DNA of 64,000 bases from Eledone cirrhosa (GCA_964016885.1 OZ024740.1:203542877-203606876); one strand, 5' to 3'. Counted from the first letter of the stretch, positions 1 to 10,936 are shown. Numbers and translations are program-made. The notes: generated from the letters alone by a model not told the origin.

Positions 1-597
1 GTAACTGAAATGCTCTCTCTACCATTTGAGTTAATCATTTTCTCGAGCTTTTTTCTTTTACAAATATGTCAGAAAAGTTAATTTCAATGGTGACATATTT
101 TTGTTGACTCTAGAACAAATGAAGACTTCTTTAATTCCTGTGAGACCGTAGATCAACACATAGAAAGTTCCACTCAAATCTGTCACCTAGTTTAACACCA
201 CCACCAGACCATGAAGTGTTTTTATGAGAGTCCTTTCTGTAGCAAGCATTCAGACCAGGTCTTAGGTTTGAGGATACCTCTCTCCTTCTCACCTGTCACG
301 GAAGCCCCAAAAACGTGAAAACAGTTATGGGTACTCTTCTTTCCTCCATGGCTAAACTGTAAAAAAAATATAAATAATAGGCACATTCCTGGGCAAACTT
401 TTTTTATGGAAGACCAGTAGTTGCCCATGCATGCAAACCTTCCCCTCTCCAAGGTACCAATTTGTCTAAAGGAAAGGTAAAAGCCAATACAACTTACAGC
501 AGCCATCAAAGGTATTACTGTCAAACACTTTAATAATTCCATCAATCCATTGTTCTGAATTTTATTTATCGATCTGAGAGAATGAAGTTGACTTGAG

Positions 598-864
598 CTG
601 ATTTACGACAAAAAGCACCCAGCCTACACTGTAGAGTGGTCATGAAGGTGTCACAACAAAATGTGCCCAGTCTACAATGTAAAGTGGTCGTGTAGGTGTC
701 ACAACAGATAATGCCCAGCCCACACTGTTGTAATGTGGTTGGTGTTAGGAAGGGCATCCAACTGTAAGTCATCGTCACCTGATCTGGCATTTCTCACAAC
801 AGGGCAACTTGTTTAACCCATGTTAGCATGGAAAATGGACGTTAAACAATGATGATGATGATGA
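598..864 (+). repeat. RTE-type GATG-tailed 3' repeat
   Basis: Two or three degenerate units of an ACTGTAGAGTGGTCATGAAG-like block are followed by GTTGGTGTTAGGAAGGGCAT, CATGTTAGCATGGAAAATGG and a (GATG) tail. The same tail ends the RTE copy at 12935-14330, so this is probably a 5'-truncated LINE 3' end or a SINE sharing that tail. The remainder of 1-913 is AT-rich POLE intron with nothing further recognised. Confidence 0.7.
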
Positions 865-913
865 ATGCAGTGAATTGGAACAAATAATATAAGGCAGAAA
901 AACAACAACTAAC

Positions 914-1058
914 CTGCACCATTACATTCAGCATAGATCCTGGGTAAGAAATTGTCAATTTTGATTTCTTTGGATGTGTTGTCTTGACAATATAATTTTC
1001 TGGGAATGTTGCTGGCAGTACACACCATATACCATCTGTGTCAAGCTCCAGGGGTCGC
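914..1058 (-). CDS. POLE: POLE exon 20 (motif C, residues 843-891)
   Basis: 145 nt encoding [40 protein letters not shown] and [13 protein letters not shown] is polymerase motif C with the second pair of catalytic acids near 849-851. Acceptor TGTTAAG, donor GTTAGT. It is the last exon found before the left edge. The next segment expected (EGFTND-like) is not in 1-913. Confidence 0.96.
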
Positions 1059-1170
1059 CTTAACAGAGAGCAATGCAGAGAAATATATAATATTAACAAA
1101 CAATGGCAGTTTCATGTGTTTCGCAGCTCTTCTAAGTGTATACATGGTAGATCTACCAAAAAAGTGAAAC

Positions 1171-1352
1171 TTGGCAGTATCGGTAGAGGGTTGGACGCCA
1201 TGCTTTCTAGCATAGTTACGTCCCTTTACAGTCTGAGTTCAAATCCCACCGAGGTTAACTTAGCCTTTCATCCTTACGGGGTCGATAAAATAAAGTACCA
1301 GTAATGTACTGGGTATTTGCTGGCCTTGTGCCTAAAGTAGAAACAATTATTT
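1171..1352 (+). repeat. Cephalopod tRNA-derived SINE, family A
   Basis: Near full length. The head is TTGGCAGTATCGGTAGAGGG, then a B-box-like GAGTTCAAATCCCACCGAGG, then GGGGTCGATAAAATAAAGTA and the end GTAGAAACAATTATT. It lies in the POLE intron between exons 19 and 20. Confidence 0.8.
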
Positions 1353-1426
1353 ATGATATAAAATATATTTATTTAACCACATTTCATATGGAGATCTATA
1401 TCAGATGTTTTACTAATTGGTTCCAC

Positions 1427-1602
1427 ACAGTGAATGTGGTTGGTGTTAGGAAGGGCATCCAGGTGTAAAATCCATCTCGTCAGAGCAAGGTACAGCGTAG
1501 CCAATTCTGGCCAGACTCGTTGCCTGACGTGGACGACTCGTCTAACCCATGTAAGCATGGAAAAATGGACACTAAACAGTGATGGTGATGATGATGATGA
1601 AT
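1427..1602 (+). repeat. RTE-type GATG-tailed 3' repeat
   Basis: Contains GTGGTTGGTGTTAGGAAGGG, CATGTAAGCATGGAAAAATG and a GATGATGATG tail. Confidence 0.7.
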
Positions 1603-1639
1603 GTAAATGAATCCTTTGTTGGTTCCAAATTTTTGATCA

Positions 1640-1870
1640 ACAGAATAGCCTGCTCATATAATTAAATATGCAATTGGCTGAGCATTCCACATACGTGTAT
1701 CTTAATATAATTCTCAGATATTCAGCATGGTACAACAACATTTTTCCAGCTGAGTGGATGAGAAATGTGAAATAAAGTGTTTTGTTCAAAGACACAATGT
1801 ACCACTGGAAATTGAACTTGTGACCTGAACACCGAAACTGCTAAACTACATGCCTTCACATCAATATGAT
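1640..1870 (-). repeat. SINE family B copy, degenerate
   Basis: Shares GGCTGAGCATTCCACATACG and a CAGCTGAGTGGATGAGAAAT block with other copies in the window (63420-63660 and 24850-25095). The minus-strand head has a tRNA-like B box remnant. Confidence 0.45.
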
Positions 1871-1898
1871 ACACAAATACAGTATTATTATAATATTA

Positions 1899-2072
<174 letters not shown>

Positions 2073-2640
2073 TCATAACAATAATAAATATGCAGTCATC
2101 CCAAGGCAAATGACTACAATAGTAATAGATTATCATAATAATAAACAATACAATAGAAAAAATCAGTTTCCCTTTAGACAGAAAAATGTGGACAGAGGTG
2201 TCTGTGAAGAATCAAACTCGACATATCTTGGATGCTGACTGTGTTAACCATTATGCTAAGGGGTTTCTTCATTTTTTTTCTGTCTCCAGGAGTACTTTAC
2301 TTGATTTTCTCAACTATTATTTACACCTTTCCCTTCAATTTCAGTGAACGAATGGAATAACAACAACAACTATACCCAAACAAACAATGCTGACCTAAGG
2401 GAAATATAAATAAATATATACACAAGTACAATAACAACAAACACACACTAGTGAACAAAGATAGAATACAAAAACACATACACTCAAACACACACACACC
2501 CAACAGGAAACACACACGCAACAGAGACAAGAATAAATAAATAAATAGAATAAAAATGGCATTGGCATTACAATGCAACAGGAGGAAACATAGTAGTACC
2601 ACTGATGATGTCACAGATGTGTGACAAAAGAACTTTGATA

Positions 2641-2985
2641 GACTATATATATATATATATTTATATCTATATTTTTAACTGTTGGTCAATCAATGATAAA
2701 CATTGATTGCTAGATAAATTAACTATGGAGATATAAAAGATACAGAAGTGAAAACCACCCCAAACCAAACAGTGTGTTCTATTATTATTTCTGGCAATAT
2801 TATAACAATATGACCCAAATATAACAATATATATATATATATATAAATGTGTGTGTGTGTGTGTATGCGCAGTTTAAAATCTGTGTGTATCGTTTAATGT
2901 ATACATACACAAATTCACATTTATATATATATATATATACAGAATTAAACATTACACATACATGTAATTGCATATACACACACAC
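2641..2985. repeat. TA and TG/CA microsatellites
   Basis: Short (TA)n tracts near 2645, 2826 and 2925 and (TG)n/(CA)n tracts near 2848 and 2970 in POLE intron sequence. Reading frames over these tracts are not genes. Confidence 0.8.
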
Positions 2986-2989
2986 AATT

Positions 2990-3835
2990 TAACTGCCACA
3001 TTATTTAATAATCTCTTCACACCACTACATTTTTGGTGTACCCACTCAGTGCATTTTGTATATTTAATGGAGTTCACTCCAACACCCTCCCTGCACACAA
3101 ACATGGCCTCCTTGTTCTTTCTCTCACCAATTGCTTTACCACTTATTATCACCTCTGTCTTTCCAATAATCACGTCATTCCTTCCAACTATTCATCTTCT
3201 CCCTCAGTCCATCTATACTCTCTGCTATCAACACCAGGTCCCCTGTACATAGCAACTACCATGGTAACTCCTCCTTTACACTTCACGCCAGAACCTCCAT
3301 TTCAACTACAAATCTAAGTGGGCTTAATACTGACCCCTGATGCACTCACTTCAAACTTGTCACTGTTCTCATTCTTTGTCCTTGCTTATGTACGGTCCTA
3401 ATGTCATCACTATTCTAACCAACCATTCCTCCACTTCTAACTCTCTCAATGCCTATAACACTACTTTACATAGAACCCTATCAAAGACTTTCTCCAATTA
3501 AACAAACCCCAAAATCAAATTCTTCCTCTTGTCCCTGTACTTCTGTAACTACCCCACAATAAATATTGAATCCTCTTCTTGGTATAAATCCAAACTGCAT
3601 TTCACTTTATATCCTTTTCTCTAACACTCTTTCAATACCATCATTCCATATTCCAATAACTTAATTGCTCTATACAAGACACAGTCTAGGGGATCACCTT
3701 TCCTCTTGTACAGAGCAATGAGTGTACTCAAATCCCAATTTAATGCTTCCTAACCTGCTTCTTTAGCTATCTCCTCTGCCATTCTAAAAACTTGATTGCT
3801 TTCTGTCTTGCCATATCATTCATTTGATAAACGCA
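2990..3835 (-). pseudogene. RTE LINE reverse transcriptase fragment, decayed
   Basis: On the minus strand the conceptual fragments ALYKRKGDPLD, LEKVFDRVLCKVV and ELEVEEWLVRIV match the reverse transcriptase of the RTE copy at 9280-10584. CTEWVHQKCSGVKRL near 3030 matches the cysteine/histidine region CKVWVHKRCSGITDKL of the copy at 13440-13500. Several stops and frameshifts make it inactive. It sits in the intron between POLE exons 18 and 19. Confidence 0.65.
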
Positions 3836-3839
3836 CACA

Positions 3840-4248
3840 GTACATGCTGTAAAATGGTTGGTGATAGGAAGAGCATCCTGCCACAGAAAATTTTCCAAAC
3901 AAAGGGTCAGGAAGAACCTTCAGTCATGTCAAGGACATGACAACCTCTCTAGTGTTGGTGATCTACATGATAAATGCACTCAGTACACAGTCAAGTGGTT
4001 GGTGATAAGAGGGCATCTAGCTGGAGAAAACTTGTCAAACAAAGGGTTGAGAGGACCCCCAGTTGTATCAGAGATATGACAATCTCCTCTGTGCATCCGC
4101 TTGAACATGAGACCATACATAAGTAAGATTACAGATCCTTGGTTTGTCTGGGAGATCAGTAGCCAATACTTCAGTCCTGACTTAGTCTATGTAGACCTGT
4201 CCAACCCTTGGTAGCAAGGAAAGCAGATGTTAAAACAATGATGATGAT

Positions 4249-4250
<2 letters not shown>
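3840..4250 (+). repeat. RTE-type GATG-tailed 3' repeats, two degenerate units
   Basis: AAATGGTTGGTGATAGGAAG occurs at about 3851 and AGTGGTTGGTGATAAGAGGG at about 3993. The second ends with CAACCCTTGGTAGCAAGGAA and GATGATGAT. A CA/TA microsatellite follows at 4252-4290. Confidence 0.6.
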
Positions 4251-4287
<37 letters not shown>

Positions 4288-4348
4288 GATAAAGATATGT
4301 ATACATATACACATACAACATAAAAAAAGTGTCATAACAGTTTCTTAC

Positions 4349-4643
4349 CCTTTCCTCATGACATATCCATAAAAGGAATTTAGGATACATTTATGTGCCA
4401 GTTGCAGAGAGTCATAGAGAACAACCATTCCATTGGCCCGTTTTATCTCTGAAGCATCATTGGCAGCTTCTGCTTCAGCCAATTTACGCTTCCATACTTT
4501 CACCAATCCTTTAAACTCGTAGCGTCGGTCCCGAAATGCCCGAACAGTGTCAACATAGAAAGAATTTTCTCTCTGGCAGATTGTGGCAACTTTTTCTCCT
4601 TTCCTTGTCACATGAACCTTCTTGTAAGCCTTCCTGCAGTATT
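4349..4643 (-). CDS. POLE: POLE exon 18 (motif B region, residues 714-812)
   Basis: Encodes [39 protein letters not shown] and [20 protein letters not shown], ending in VMRKG. The cysteine of TICQREN is the probable fourth Fe-S ligand, and the KCILNSFYG block is polymerase motif B. The acceptor is TATTTGGTAG and the donor GTAAGA. The intron immediately upstream is a 49-bp minisatellite whose units copy this acceptor. Confidence 0.97.
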
Positions 4644-4649
4644 CTACCA

Positions 4650-5338
4650 AATATATAAATATAACACTACTATCAACATTCTACCATATATAAATATAGA
4701 CACTACTACCAACACTCCACCAATATCCTATCAAATATATAAATATAGACACTACTACCAACACACCACCAATATTCTATCAAATATATAAATATAGACA
4801 CTACTACCAACACTCCACCAATATTCTATCAAATATATAAATATAGACACTACTACCAACACTCCACCAATATTCTATCAAATATATAAATATAGACACT
4901 ACTACCAACACTCCACCAATATCCTATCAAATATATAAATATAGACACTACTACCAACACTCCACCAATATCCTATCAAATATATAAATATAGACACTAC
5001 TACCAACACTCCACCAATATCCTATCAAATATATAAATATAGACACTACTACCAACACTCCACCAATATCCTATCAAATATATAAATATAGACACTACTA
5101 CCAACACATCACCAATATCCTATCAAATATATAAATATAGACACTACTACCAACACTCCACCAATATTCTATCAAATATATAAATATAGACACTACTACC
5201 AACACTCCACCAATATCCTATCAAATATATAAATATAGACACTACTACCAACACTCCACCAATATCCTATCAAATATATAAATATAGACACTACTACCAA
5301 CACACCACCAATATTCTATCAAATATATAAATATTGTC
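4650..5338 (-). repeat. 49-bp minisatellite carrying copies of the exon 18 splice acceptor
   Basis: GACACTACTACC recurs every 49 bp from 4699 to 5287, giving 13 regular units plus a diverged one next to the exon. On the gene strand every unit holds TATATTTATATATTTGATAG followed by AATATT or GATATT. The true exon 18 acceptor reads TATATTTATATATTTGGTAG followed by AATACTGC. The array thus abuts, and seems to have grown from, the intron end. Confidence 0.93.
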
Positions 5339-5674
5339 ATCAATGTTTCTCATTTTTCTGAACCAATGCTCAAAACATCTTTGAGCAAAAGTATTTTCAA
5401 TTCAAAGTAACTGTGGTCACACGATTTATTTAGCCAACTTAGGGAACAATAATTCGAATCTCTCTGCTTGAATTGTTACATATATACACTAAAGGCTTCT
5501 GCACAGTTTTTATCAACCAAATTAACTCCCAAGACATTGGTTAGCCCAAGGCTAACCCAAAACCATGTAGTTGCAAAGTGAACAGCCATGCTATACTTAC
5601 ACACACACACACACATATATATATACATGGTTGTGGTTGTCCAACAAAATTTGATGACCACCTTCGTCTTAGAC

Positions 5675-5704
5675 AATGCCATTATGAAGTTTCATAATGG
5701 CATT
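5675..5704. repeat. 30-bp palindrome
   Basis: AATGCCATTATGAA and its exact reverse complement are separated by 2 bp, within the POLE intron between exons 17 and 18. The rest of 5340-6180 is intron with no recognised element except a MITE-like piece near 6065-6185. Confidence 0.6.
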
Positions 5705-6236
5705 GAGGGTGCGTATTTTCCAATATCACTACCATTACACTGCAGCCATGCTGAGATCTCTTCTTAAAGGGGTTTTAGTTGATCATATTGAAGCCTGCTA
5801 CCTATTTTATCAATCTCTTTTTTTTGCTAAACCCTAAGTTGTGACATAAACACAAACCTGGGACTATTGTATCAGACCCCCCCAGGTGCCGTACAGTGAG
5901 ACTGAACCTGAAATCACGTGGTTGCAAAGTAAACCCCTTAATCACACAGCTATGCATGTACCTTTTAACTCTTTTGCGACTAATGAAATACTCTTTTGTC
6001 AAATTTCTGGTTGTCAAAATTAGGGTACGTCCTCGAAGACGAAGTATCTTCGATGCCAGGAAATATGGTAATTAAGAATTCTGAAGGATTTACAAAAATG
6101 ATTAATTATTTCATGACTAAGATAATAACTTAATATATGTTGGAAGATTTTAATCTAAACAGGAACCCTTTAAAATCAGTGGTTTTCTTTTATTGAACCA
6201 GTGCCAGTTTTGGCTATCAAAAGAGAAAAATATTTA

Positions 6237-6237
<1 letters not shown>

Positions 6238-6267
<30 letters not shown>
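6238..6267 (-). promoter_or_regulatory. POLE: 30-base T run just downstream of the exon 17 donor
   Basis: The plus strand has 30 consecutive A, read as U in the POLE transcript. The run begins about 16 nt past the exon 17 GTGAGG donor. U-rich tracts next to donors can bind TIA-1-like proteins that help U1 snRNP (established knowledge). Whether this one does so is inference. It may simply be a retroposon-derived homopolymer. Confidence 0.35.
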
Positions 6268-6269
<2 letters not shown>

Positions 6270-6283
6270 TAAAGGCACCTCAC

Positions 6284-6533
6284 CTGCCAATCTCTTTTTC
6301 TCTATAGCAGCCTGTTCCACAGCCGGAAGCTGGTGGAAAGCTCTCTGTGGTCCATCTGGAAAGAAAGGTGGGAACTTTTCATTCTCAAGTTGTTGCTGGA
6401 TTCTCTGGAACTCACTCCTAGTTGCAGGCATGTACTCTCCTCTCCACATCCAAGTCATCTTCCTCTGGCAGGTAGCACCAGGTTTGTTGAAGTCACATGC
6501 TGCACATATTTCCTCGTCAACCATTGCTGAAGG
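6284..6533 (-). CDS. POLE: POLE exon 17 (Fe-S cysteines, residues 631-714)
   Basis: Encodes [20 protein letters not shown] then [16 protein letters not shown]. Cysteines near 640, 643 and 652 match three of the four ligands of the Fe-S cluster in the catalytic domain of polymerase epsilon. The fourth is in exon 18. 250 nt, ending one base into the next codon at a GTGAGG donor. A 30-base T run (sense strand) begins about 16 nt inside the following intron. Confidence 0.97.
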
Positions 6534-6763
6534 CTGAACAAACACGGAAAAAAAAAAAAAAAGAAAATGATGATGAGGTACAGGCATGGTTGTGTGGTTA
6601 AGGAGTTCACTACACTGGGTCCAGTCCTGATGCAGAGTACTATGCACAGGTGTTTTCTACTATAACTTCAAGTTGATTAATGCCTTGTTAATGAAATTTG
6701 ATATACAGAAGCCCATAATACATATATCATTTATTGTTTTCCATATATATATATATATATATA

Positions 6764-8039
6764 CAGGGTGCGGACGATATTTGTTCGCAAGATTACTGTC
6801 TAGGAAAAAATAACACAGTAGTTTTATTTTTTAAGATATATTTATCAAACTTGGGTCAGTTTGTCTTCATGACTTGTTCTTTCGATCTCACTTGATAAAC
6901 CTGCCATTGGCTTTCATCACAGCCTCGGAACTGGCTACAGGCCTTCATCACTGTCCCCTGACTTAGGCCCCTAAAGGCACTTGTGATCCTAGCCTTCAGA
7001 TCGTCTTTCGTATTGCACTAGATCTGTTGGTGTCTCGTTCCACTGCGCCCCACACAAAGAAGTCAAGGGGTTGCAGTCAGGCGAGCTGGGAGGCCAGATG
7101 TCAGTTGAAGTGTGGTTGACGAAGTTCTCTGACATCCAGGCTTGGGTCTTTCGGCGGGTATGGCAGGGCACTGAGTCTTGCTGCCACATGTATGGCCTAC
7201 CTGGTCGATCCAGGGCTTTACTACCTCGCTCAGAACGTGAATGTAGCCATCGGTGTTCAGCTTGAGACCCTCAGGGAAGAAGTGAGGTGGCATGACGTCA
7301 CCTTGACTGCTGACGACACCTAAGACCAATGTTGTCGCTGGAAACTTTGTCTGCATGACTCTGGGCACGTCTTTGGATGAGACAGCGAGCCACCTGTTGT
7401 TCTGGGAGTTGATCTTCTGGTCTTGGTAGAAGTTTTTCTCGTCGGAGAAAAACCACAGCCTGTCTGGCTCCAGTGGGTGTTTCAACTTGTTGATCAGCTT
7501 CTCTGCATGCTTCAGTCGCTTTTCTAGCATCGCCTTTGACAGAAATTGTCCTTTCCTCATCTTGTATGAAACGTAGCGAATGTCTTCATGTACCACCAGC
7601 CTAATGAGCTTTTCATCCACGCCTTTCTCCCTTGCAATGGCACGCATCGACTTGCTAGGTTCATTGTTGATGATATCCTGAACTTCAGCAACGAACTCGG
7701 GCGTTCTGAAGGCGTCAGATCGTCGATCATGTGTTTTCCTCTCTGATGTTGCTTCGTAGTCGAATCCTGAATCTTCCAATTCCTTTCTAACCGTTTCCAC
7801 CATTCTCCTGCTGACACTGAGAAAGTCTGAAATTTCCTTATATGTCCTCCCGGCGCAAATTCCAAGAAGAACTCCATGTCTCTTCCACAAATTTGGAGGT
7901 TCAAAATTATTCATAATCAATTATTCTGAAAATAAATAATGGAAATATAGTCACTGTTTTTATGAGTGACAACGGAAGTAAAAAAAATTTGCATAAAATT
8001 AGCAGTTGAAAATTGCGAACAAATATCGTCCACACCTTG
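6764..8039 (-). mobile_element. Tc1/mariner-type DNA transposon with intact terminal repeats
   Basis: The left end CAGGGTGCGGACGATATTTG mirrors the right end at about 8013-8039 with few differences. Each end abuts a TA dinucleotide, the mariner target. The element is about 1,276 bp, sits inside a TA microsatellite and carries one transposase reading frame on the minus strand that is now frameshifted. Confidence 0.88.
6989..7920 (-). pseudogene. Mariner-like transposase, frameshifted
   Basis: The first 240 or so codons (7920 to about 7190) are open. They contain a helix-turn-helix-like region with RTYKEISDFLSVSRRMVETV, then RSDAFRTPEFVAEVQDIINN and the catalytic block LWFFSDEKNFYQDQKINSQN. 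The reading then moves to another frame, where WQQDSVPCHTRRKTQAWMSE and WPPSSPDCNPL supply the second and third aspartates, with about 32 residues between them. The frameshift near 7190 and the degraded end after DCNPL imply an inactive copy. The transposase would cut at TA sites using the terminal repeats described for the whole element. The class is clear, but the exact clade is not assigned. Confidence 0.85.
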
Positions 8040-8053
8040 TATATACACACACA

Positions 8054-8139
8054 CAGGGTGACCCAAAAATGTATACACACTTTGATTACCTGTACAGGCA
8101 ATATTTATTAGAATGGTGTATACATTTTGGGGGGACACC

Positions 8140-8142
<3 letters not shown>
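8054..8142. mobile_element. Short MITE with mariner-like ends
   Basis: About 89 bp bounded by CAGGGTGACCCAAAAATGTA and the reverse complement of its right end (TGTATACATTTTGGGGGGAC ... CCGTG). It lies 14 bp from the end of the mariner at 6764-8039 in the same CA/TA-rich microsatellite tract. It has no coding capacity. Confidence 0.72.
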
Positions 8143-8173
<31 letters not shown>

Positions 8174-8329
8174 GCAGCGGACATGCCACTATTTCAGCCA
8201 GATGCTGCTTCCTTCTTCTTCTTCTACCATGTAGTTTTCGTTTTCCTCCTTTCCCAGGCCGTTTTTTGGTTACCCTATCACGCTATAGACCCTTTCATTT
8301 CAATCCCAAATTATCTCAGATACAGTTCA

Positions 8330-8402
8330 TTATAAAGTACCAGTAATGTACTGTATAATTGGTGGCCTTGTGCCAAAAATAGAAACAATTATTATTATTA
8401 TC
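8330..8402 (+). repeat. SINE family A, 3' fragment
   Basis: AAAGTACCAGTAATGTACTG, GGTGGCCTTGTGCCAAAAAT and GAAACAATTATTATTATTA mark the 3' third of SINE A. It lies just before the RTE LINE. Confidence 0.65.
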
Positions 8403-8738
8403 GCGTTGTCTGTCAAGTAATGTAATCTCTTTGTTTCTTCCAAACCAACCATGCCTAATCCATGCATTCCTTTCAGATCGTTGTCTCTCATCTTTTTTCT
8501 CTATGATCTCAAAATTTCCTTTTCTCCTTCCTCATGTCCTGATTCAACTCCCTCCCCCTCTCACCACCATTGTCACATCAACCAATCATACCTCTGCAGC
8601 ACAAACTAGCAACCAGCTAACTCAATCTCCTCCTAGGACAGTTGTTTTTTTGATCTGATGTTTGTTTCTGAATGGCTTATGGATTACTAAGTTGGAAGAT
8701 TACTAATTAACAAATATGAACCCACCAACCACCTCTGG

Positions 8739-9239
8739 ATGATCACGCAATCGCTCTTCTTTATTTCAGACATGGAAAACCAACACCGACTCTCCCCTCC
8801 CACCCCCTATGCCCCACAATCAAGTTCCCATCTACCTCACACTCTCCCGCCGAACTCCATAACTTCAGGACTTGGCACCATCAGATCCGGTGAGATTGCA
8901 GAGATGCTTCAACGAATGAAAGTCGATGTGTGCTGTGTACAAGAGACTAGATGGAGAGGTATGTCAGCTAGATTCCTCGTAGGCAAAAAACGATGCTACA
9001 AATTTTTCTGGGTGGGAAATGACGACGGGATGGGTGGAGTAGGGATTTTGGTAGCAGAAAATTGGGTAAACAAAGTTATTGCTGTAAATAAAGTAAATAA
9101 TAGAATATTTAAACTTAGACTTGTACTAAACAGAACAACCATGACAATTATATCTGCCTATGCTCCTCAATCTGGACTTCCAGACATACAAAATGACAGG
9201 TTCTATGAGTCCCTAATGTTCACTTACCTCCCAAATTAA
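8739..9239 (+). pseudogene. RTE LINE endonuclease, N-terminal part
   Basis: The coding match starts around SGLGTIRSGEIAEMLQRMK (about 8860). CCVQETRWRG is the endonuclease signature with the catalytic glutamate, and TMTIISAYAPQSGLPD is a further conserved block. The frame ends at a stop at 9237-9239 and continues in another frame with LLIAGDFNGYVG. The residues before SGLG are probably leader sequence rather than real protein. Confidence 0.8.
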
Positions 9240-10584
9240 TGACAACTTCCTACTCATTGCAGGCGACTTCAACGGATATGTGGGACAACTCTGCGATGGC
9301 TTTGATGGGATCCACGGAGGTTACAGGTATGGTCCTAGAAACGAGGAAGGCTTCAGACTACTGGAATTCTGTGATGCCAATGACCTATTTATCTGTAACA
9401 CGAACTTCAGAAAACGAGACAGCCACCTAATCACATGTAGATCAGGTGACCTCACCAGCCAAATTGATTTCATTGTTACTAGAAGACGAGACAGAGTGTC
9501 TATTAGGAACACTAAGTCCCTCCCCAGTGAAGAATGTACCTCCCAACCTAACCTAGTAGTTAGTGACCTTATAGTCAGGACTAGAAGAACTCGACAACAG
9601 ATGCCAAGCTGGAGGAGACGAGTATGGAAGTTAAAAGACCCATCAAACAGTGACAAATTTAGAAGTATGTTGATCGACGCCTTCGACAGCAAGGAAGAGC
9701 AAATAGAGACTTACGATATAGAGGAGCAGTGGGAGTTCCTGAAAGATAACCTAATGAAGGCGACAGATGAGATGCTGAAAACTTCAGGTATGGTGGGCCA
9801 CACCATAGTCTCCTGGTTTGTAAACCAAGTCATACAAAATGGTGTGATACCCAATGACTGGTGTAGCAGCATCATCGTAAACTGCTACAAGAGCAAAGGA
9901 GATGCCCTAGATAGAGAAAACTATAGAGGCATTAAGTTGGCTGATCAGGTTATGAAGATCGCAGAAAGAGTCTTAGCTCAGCTGATTAGAGAACGTGTTA
10001 ACATAGATGGGATGCAGTTTGGATTTGTCCAAGGATGTACCACAGATGCCCTCTTCCTTGTAAGACAACTGCAAGAGAAGTACCTAGCTAAGAGTAAGTC
10101 CCTCTACCTGGCTTTTGTTGACCTTGAGAAAGCTTTCGACAATGTCCCTCATTCCATTATCTGGTGGGTTCTAAGGAAACTATGAGTTGACAAATGGCTG
10201 GTGAGGGCAATTCAAGCAATGTACAGAAGAACAGCCAGTAAGGTTAGAATTAAGAATGACTATAGTGAAGAATTTAGCATGCAGGTTGCTGTCCATCAGG
10301 GCTCTGTTCTTAGCCCTCTTCTGTTTATTATCGTTCTGCAGGCAATAACAGAGGAGTTTAAGACTGGTTGCTCATGGGAACTTCAGTATGCTGATGACCT
10401 AACCCTTATAGCCGAATCTATAGCTGAACTAGAGATGAAATTCCAAACCTGGAAGCAAGGCCTAAAATCTAAAGGTCTTAAAGTCAACCTAGCAAAGACT
10501 AAAGTCCTAGTAAGTAGAAGAGATAACAGGGTCCAGATCTCCTTTGGGAAATGGCCCTGCAGTTTTGTGACTAAGAAAAAATAG
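9240..10584 (+). pseudogene. RTE LINE endonuclease end and reverse transcriptase
   Basis: In the 9280-10185 frame, GDFNGYVGQLCDGFDGIHGG, LTSQIDFIVTRRRDRV and a weak SDLIV complete the endonuclease. Reverse transcriptase blocks follow: SSIIVNCYKSKGDALDRENY, MQFGFVQGCTTDALFLVRQL and LAFVDLEKAFDNVP. A TGA near 10183 interrupts the protein, and the frame resumes at 10201 with GSVLSPLLFIIVLQAI and LQYADDLTLIAES, the YADD catalytic box. The linker between endonuclease and reverse transcriptase looks shorter than usual for the family, suggesting an internal deletion near 9780. It lies in the intron between POLE exons 16 and 17, opposite in orientation. Confidence 0.85.
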
Positions 10585-10699
10585 CAATTAACATAATTAA
10601 ATAATTAAGACTGCAATCTAATGACTGAATCTAGTAAAAAAATAAAAGACAAAATGATGATGATTGTTGTTGTTGATGATAATGATAATGAATAAATAC

Positions 10700-10936
10700 C
10701 TGAAGTCGGTTGGTGAGAATAATGTTTGGGTACATGGCGCCAACATCTAAATGGTAAATTATAGGGTTTTCCAACCGGTTTGGACAATCTCTCAACATGA
10801 CCAGTCGATCTTTAATATCTTCACAGACATCTTCAAAGTTGGTTACTTGTTCCAGGGAGACTTTCTCTTCAACTTCTATTGCATGTTTCATGGTTTTCTC
10901 AACAGAATTTATAAGGGTCTGGAAGGCATCCGGTAC
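10700..10936 (-). CDS. POLE: POLE exon 16 (polymerase motif A, residues 552-630)
   Basis: 79 codons, phase 0. Encodes [19 protein letters not shown] and [19 protein letters not shown]. The last is motif A with the metal-binding aspartate near residue 615 and the epsilon-specific methionine of LDVGAMYP. Acceptor GTGCTGTAG, donor GTATTT. Confidence 0.97.

Larger units (their letters stand above)
8431..10584 (+). mobile_element. RTE-clade LINE copy, inactive
   Basis: One retrotransposon copy holds an AP-type endonuclease followed by reverse transcriptase in the same order as RTE/BovB-like elements (often annotated as craniofacial development protein 2-like). 8431-8740 is its probable 5' leader. 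The copy is interrupted by a frameshift near 9240 and a stop near 10183 and lacks its cysteine-rich end and 3' tail, which the copy at 12935-14330 retains. Confidence 0.88.

Noticed and set aside
222..545. 107-codon minus-strand frame in the POLE intron beyond exon 20
   Set aside because: No similarity to the next expected POLE segment, no splice sites giving a matching phase and no recognisable domain.
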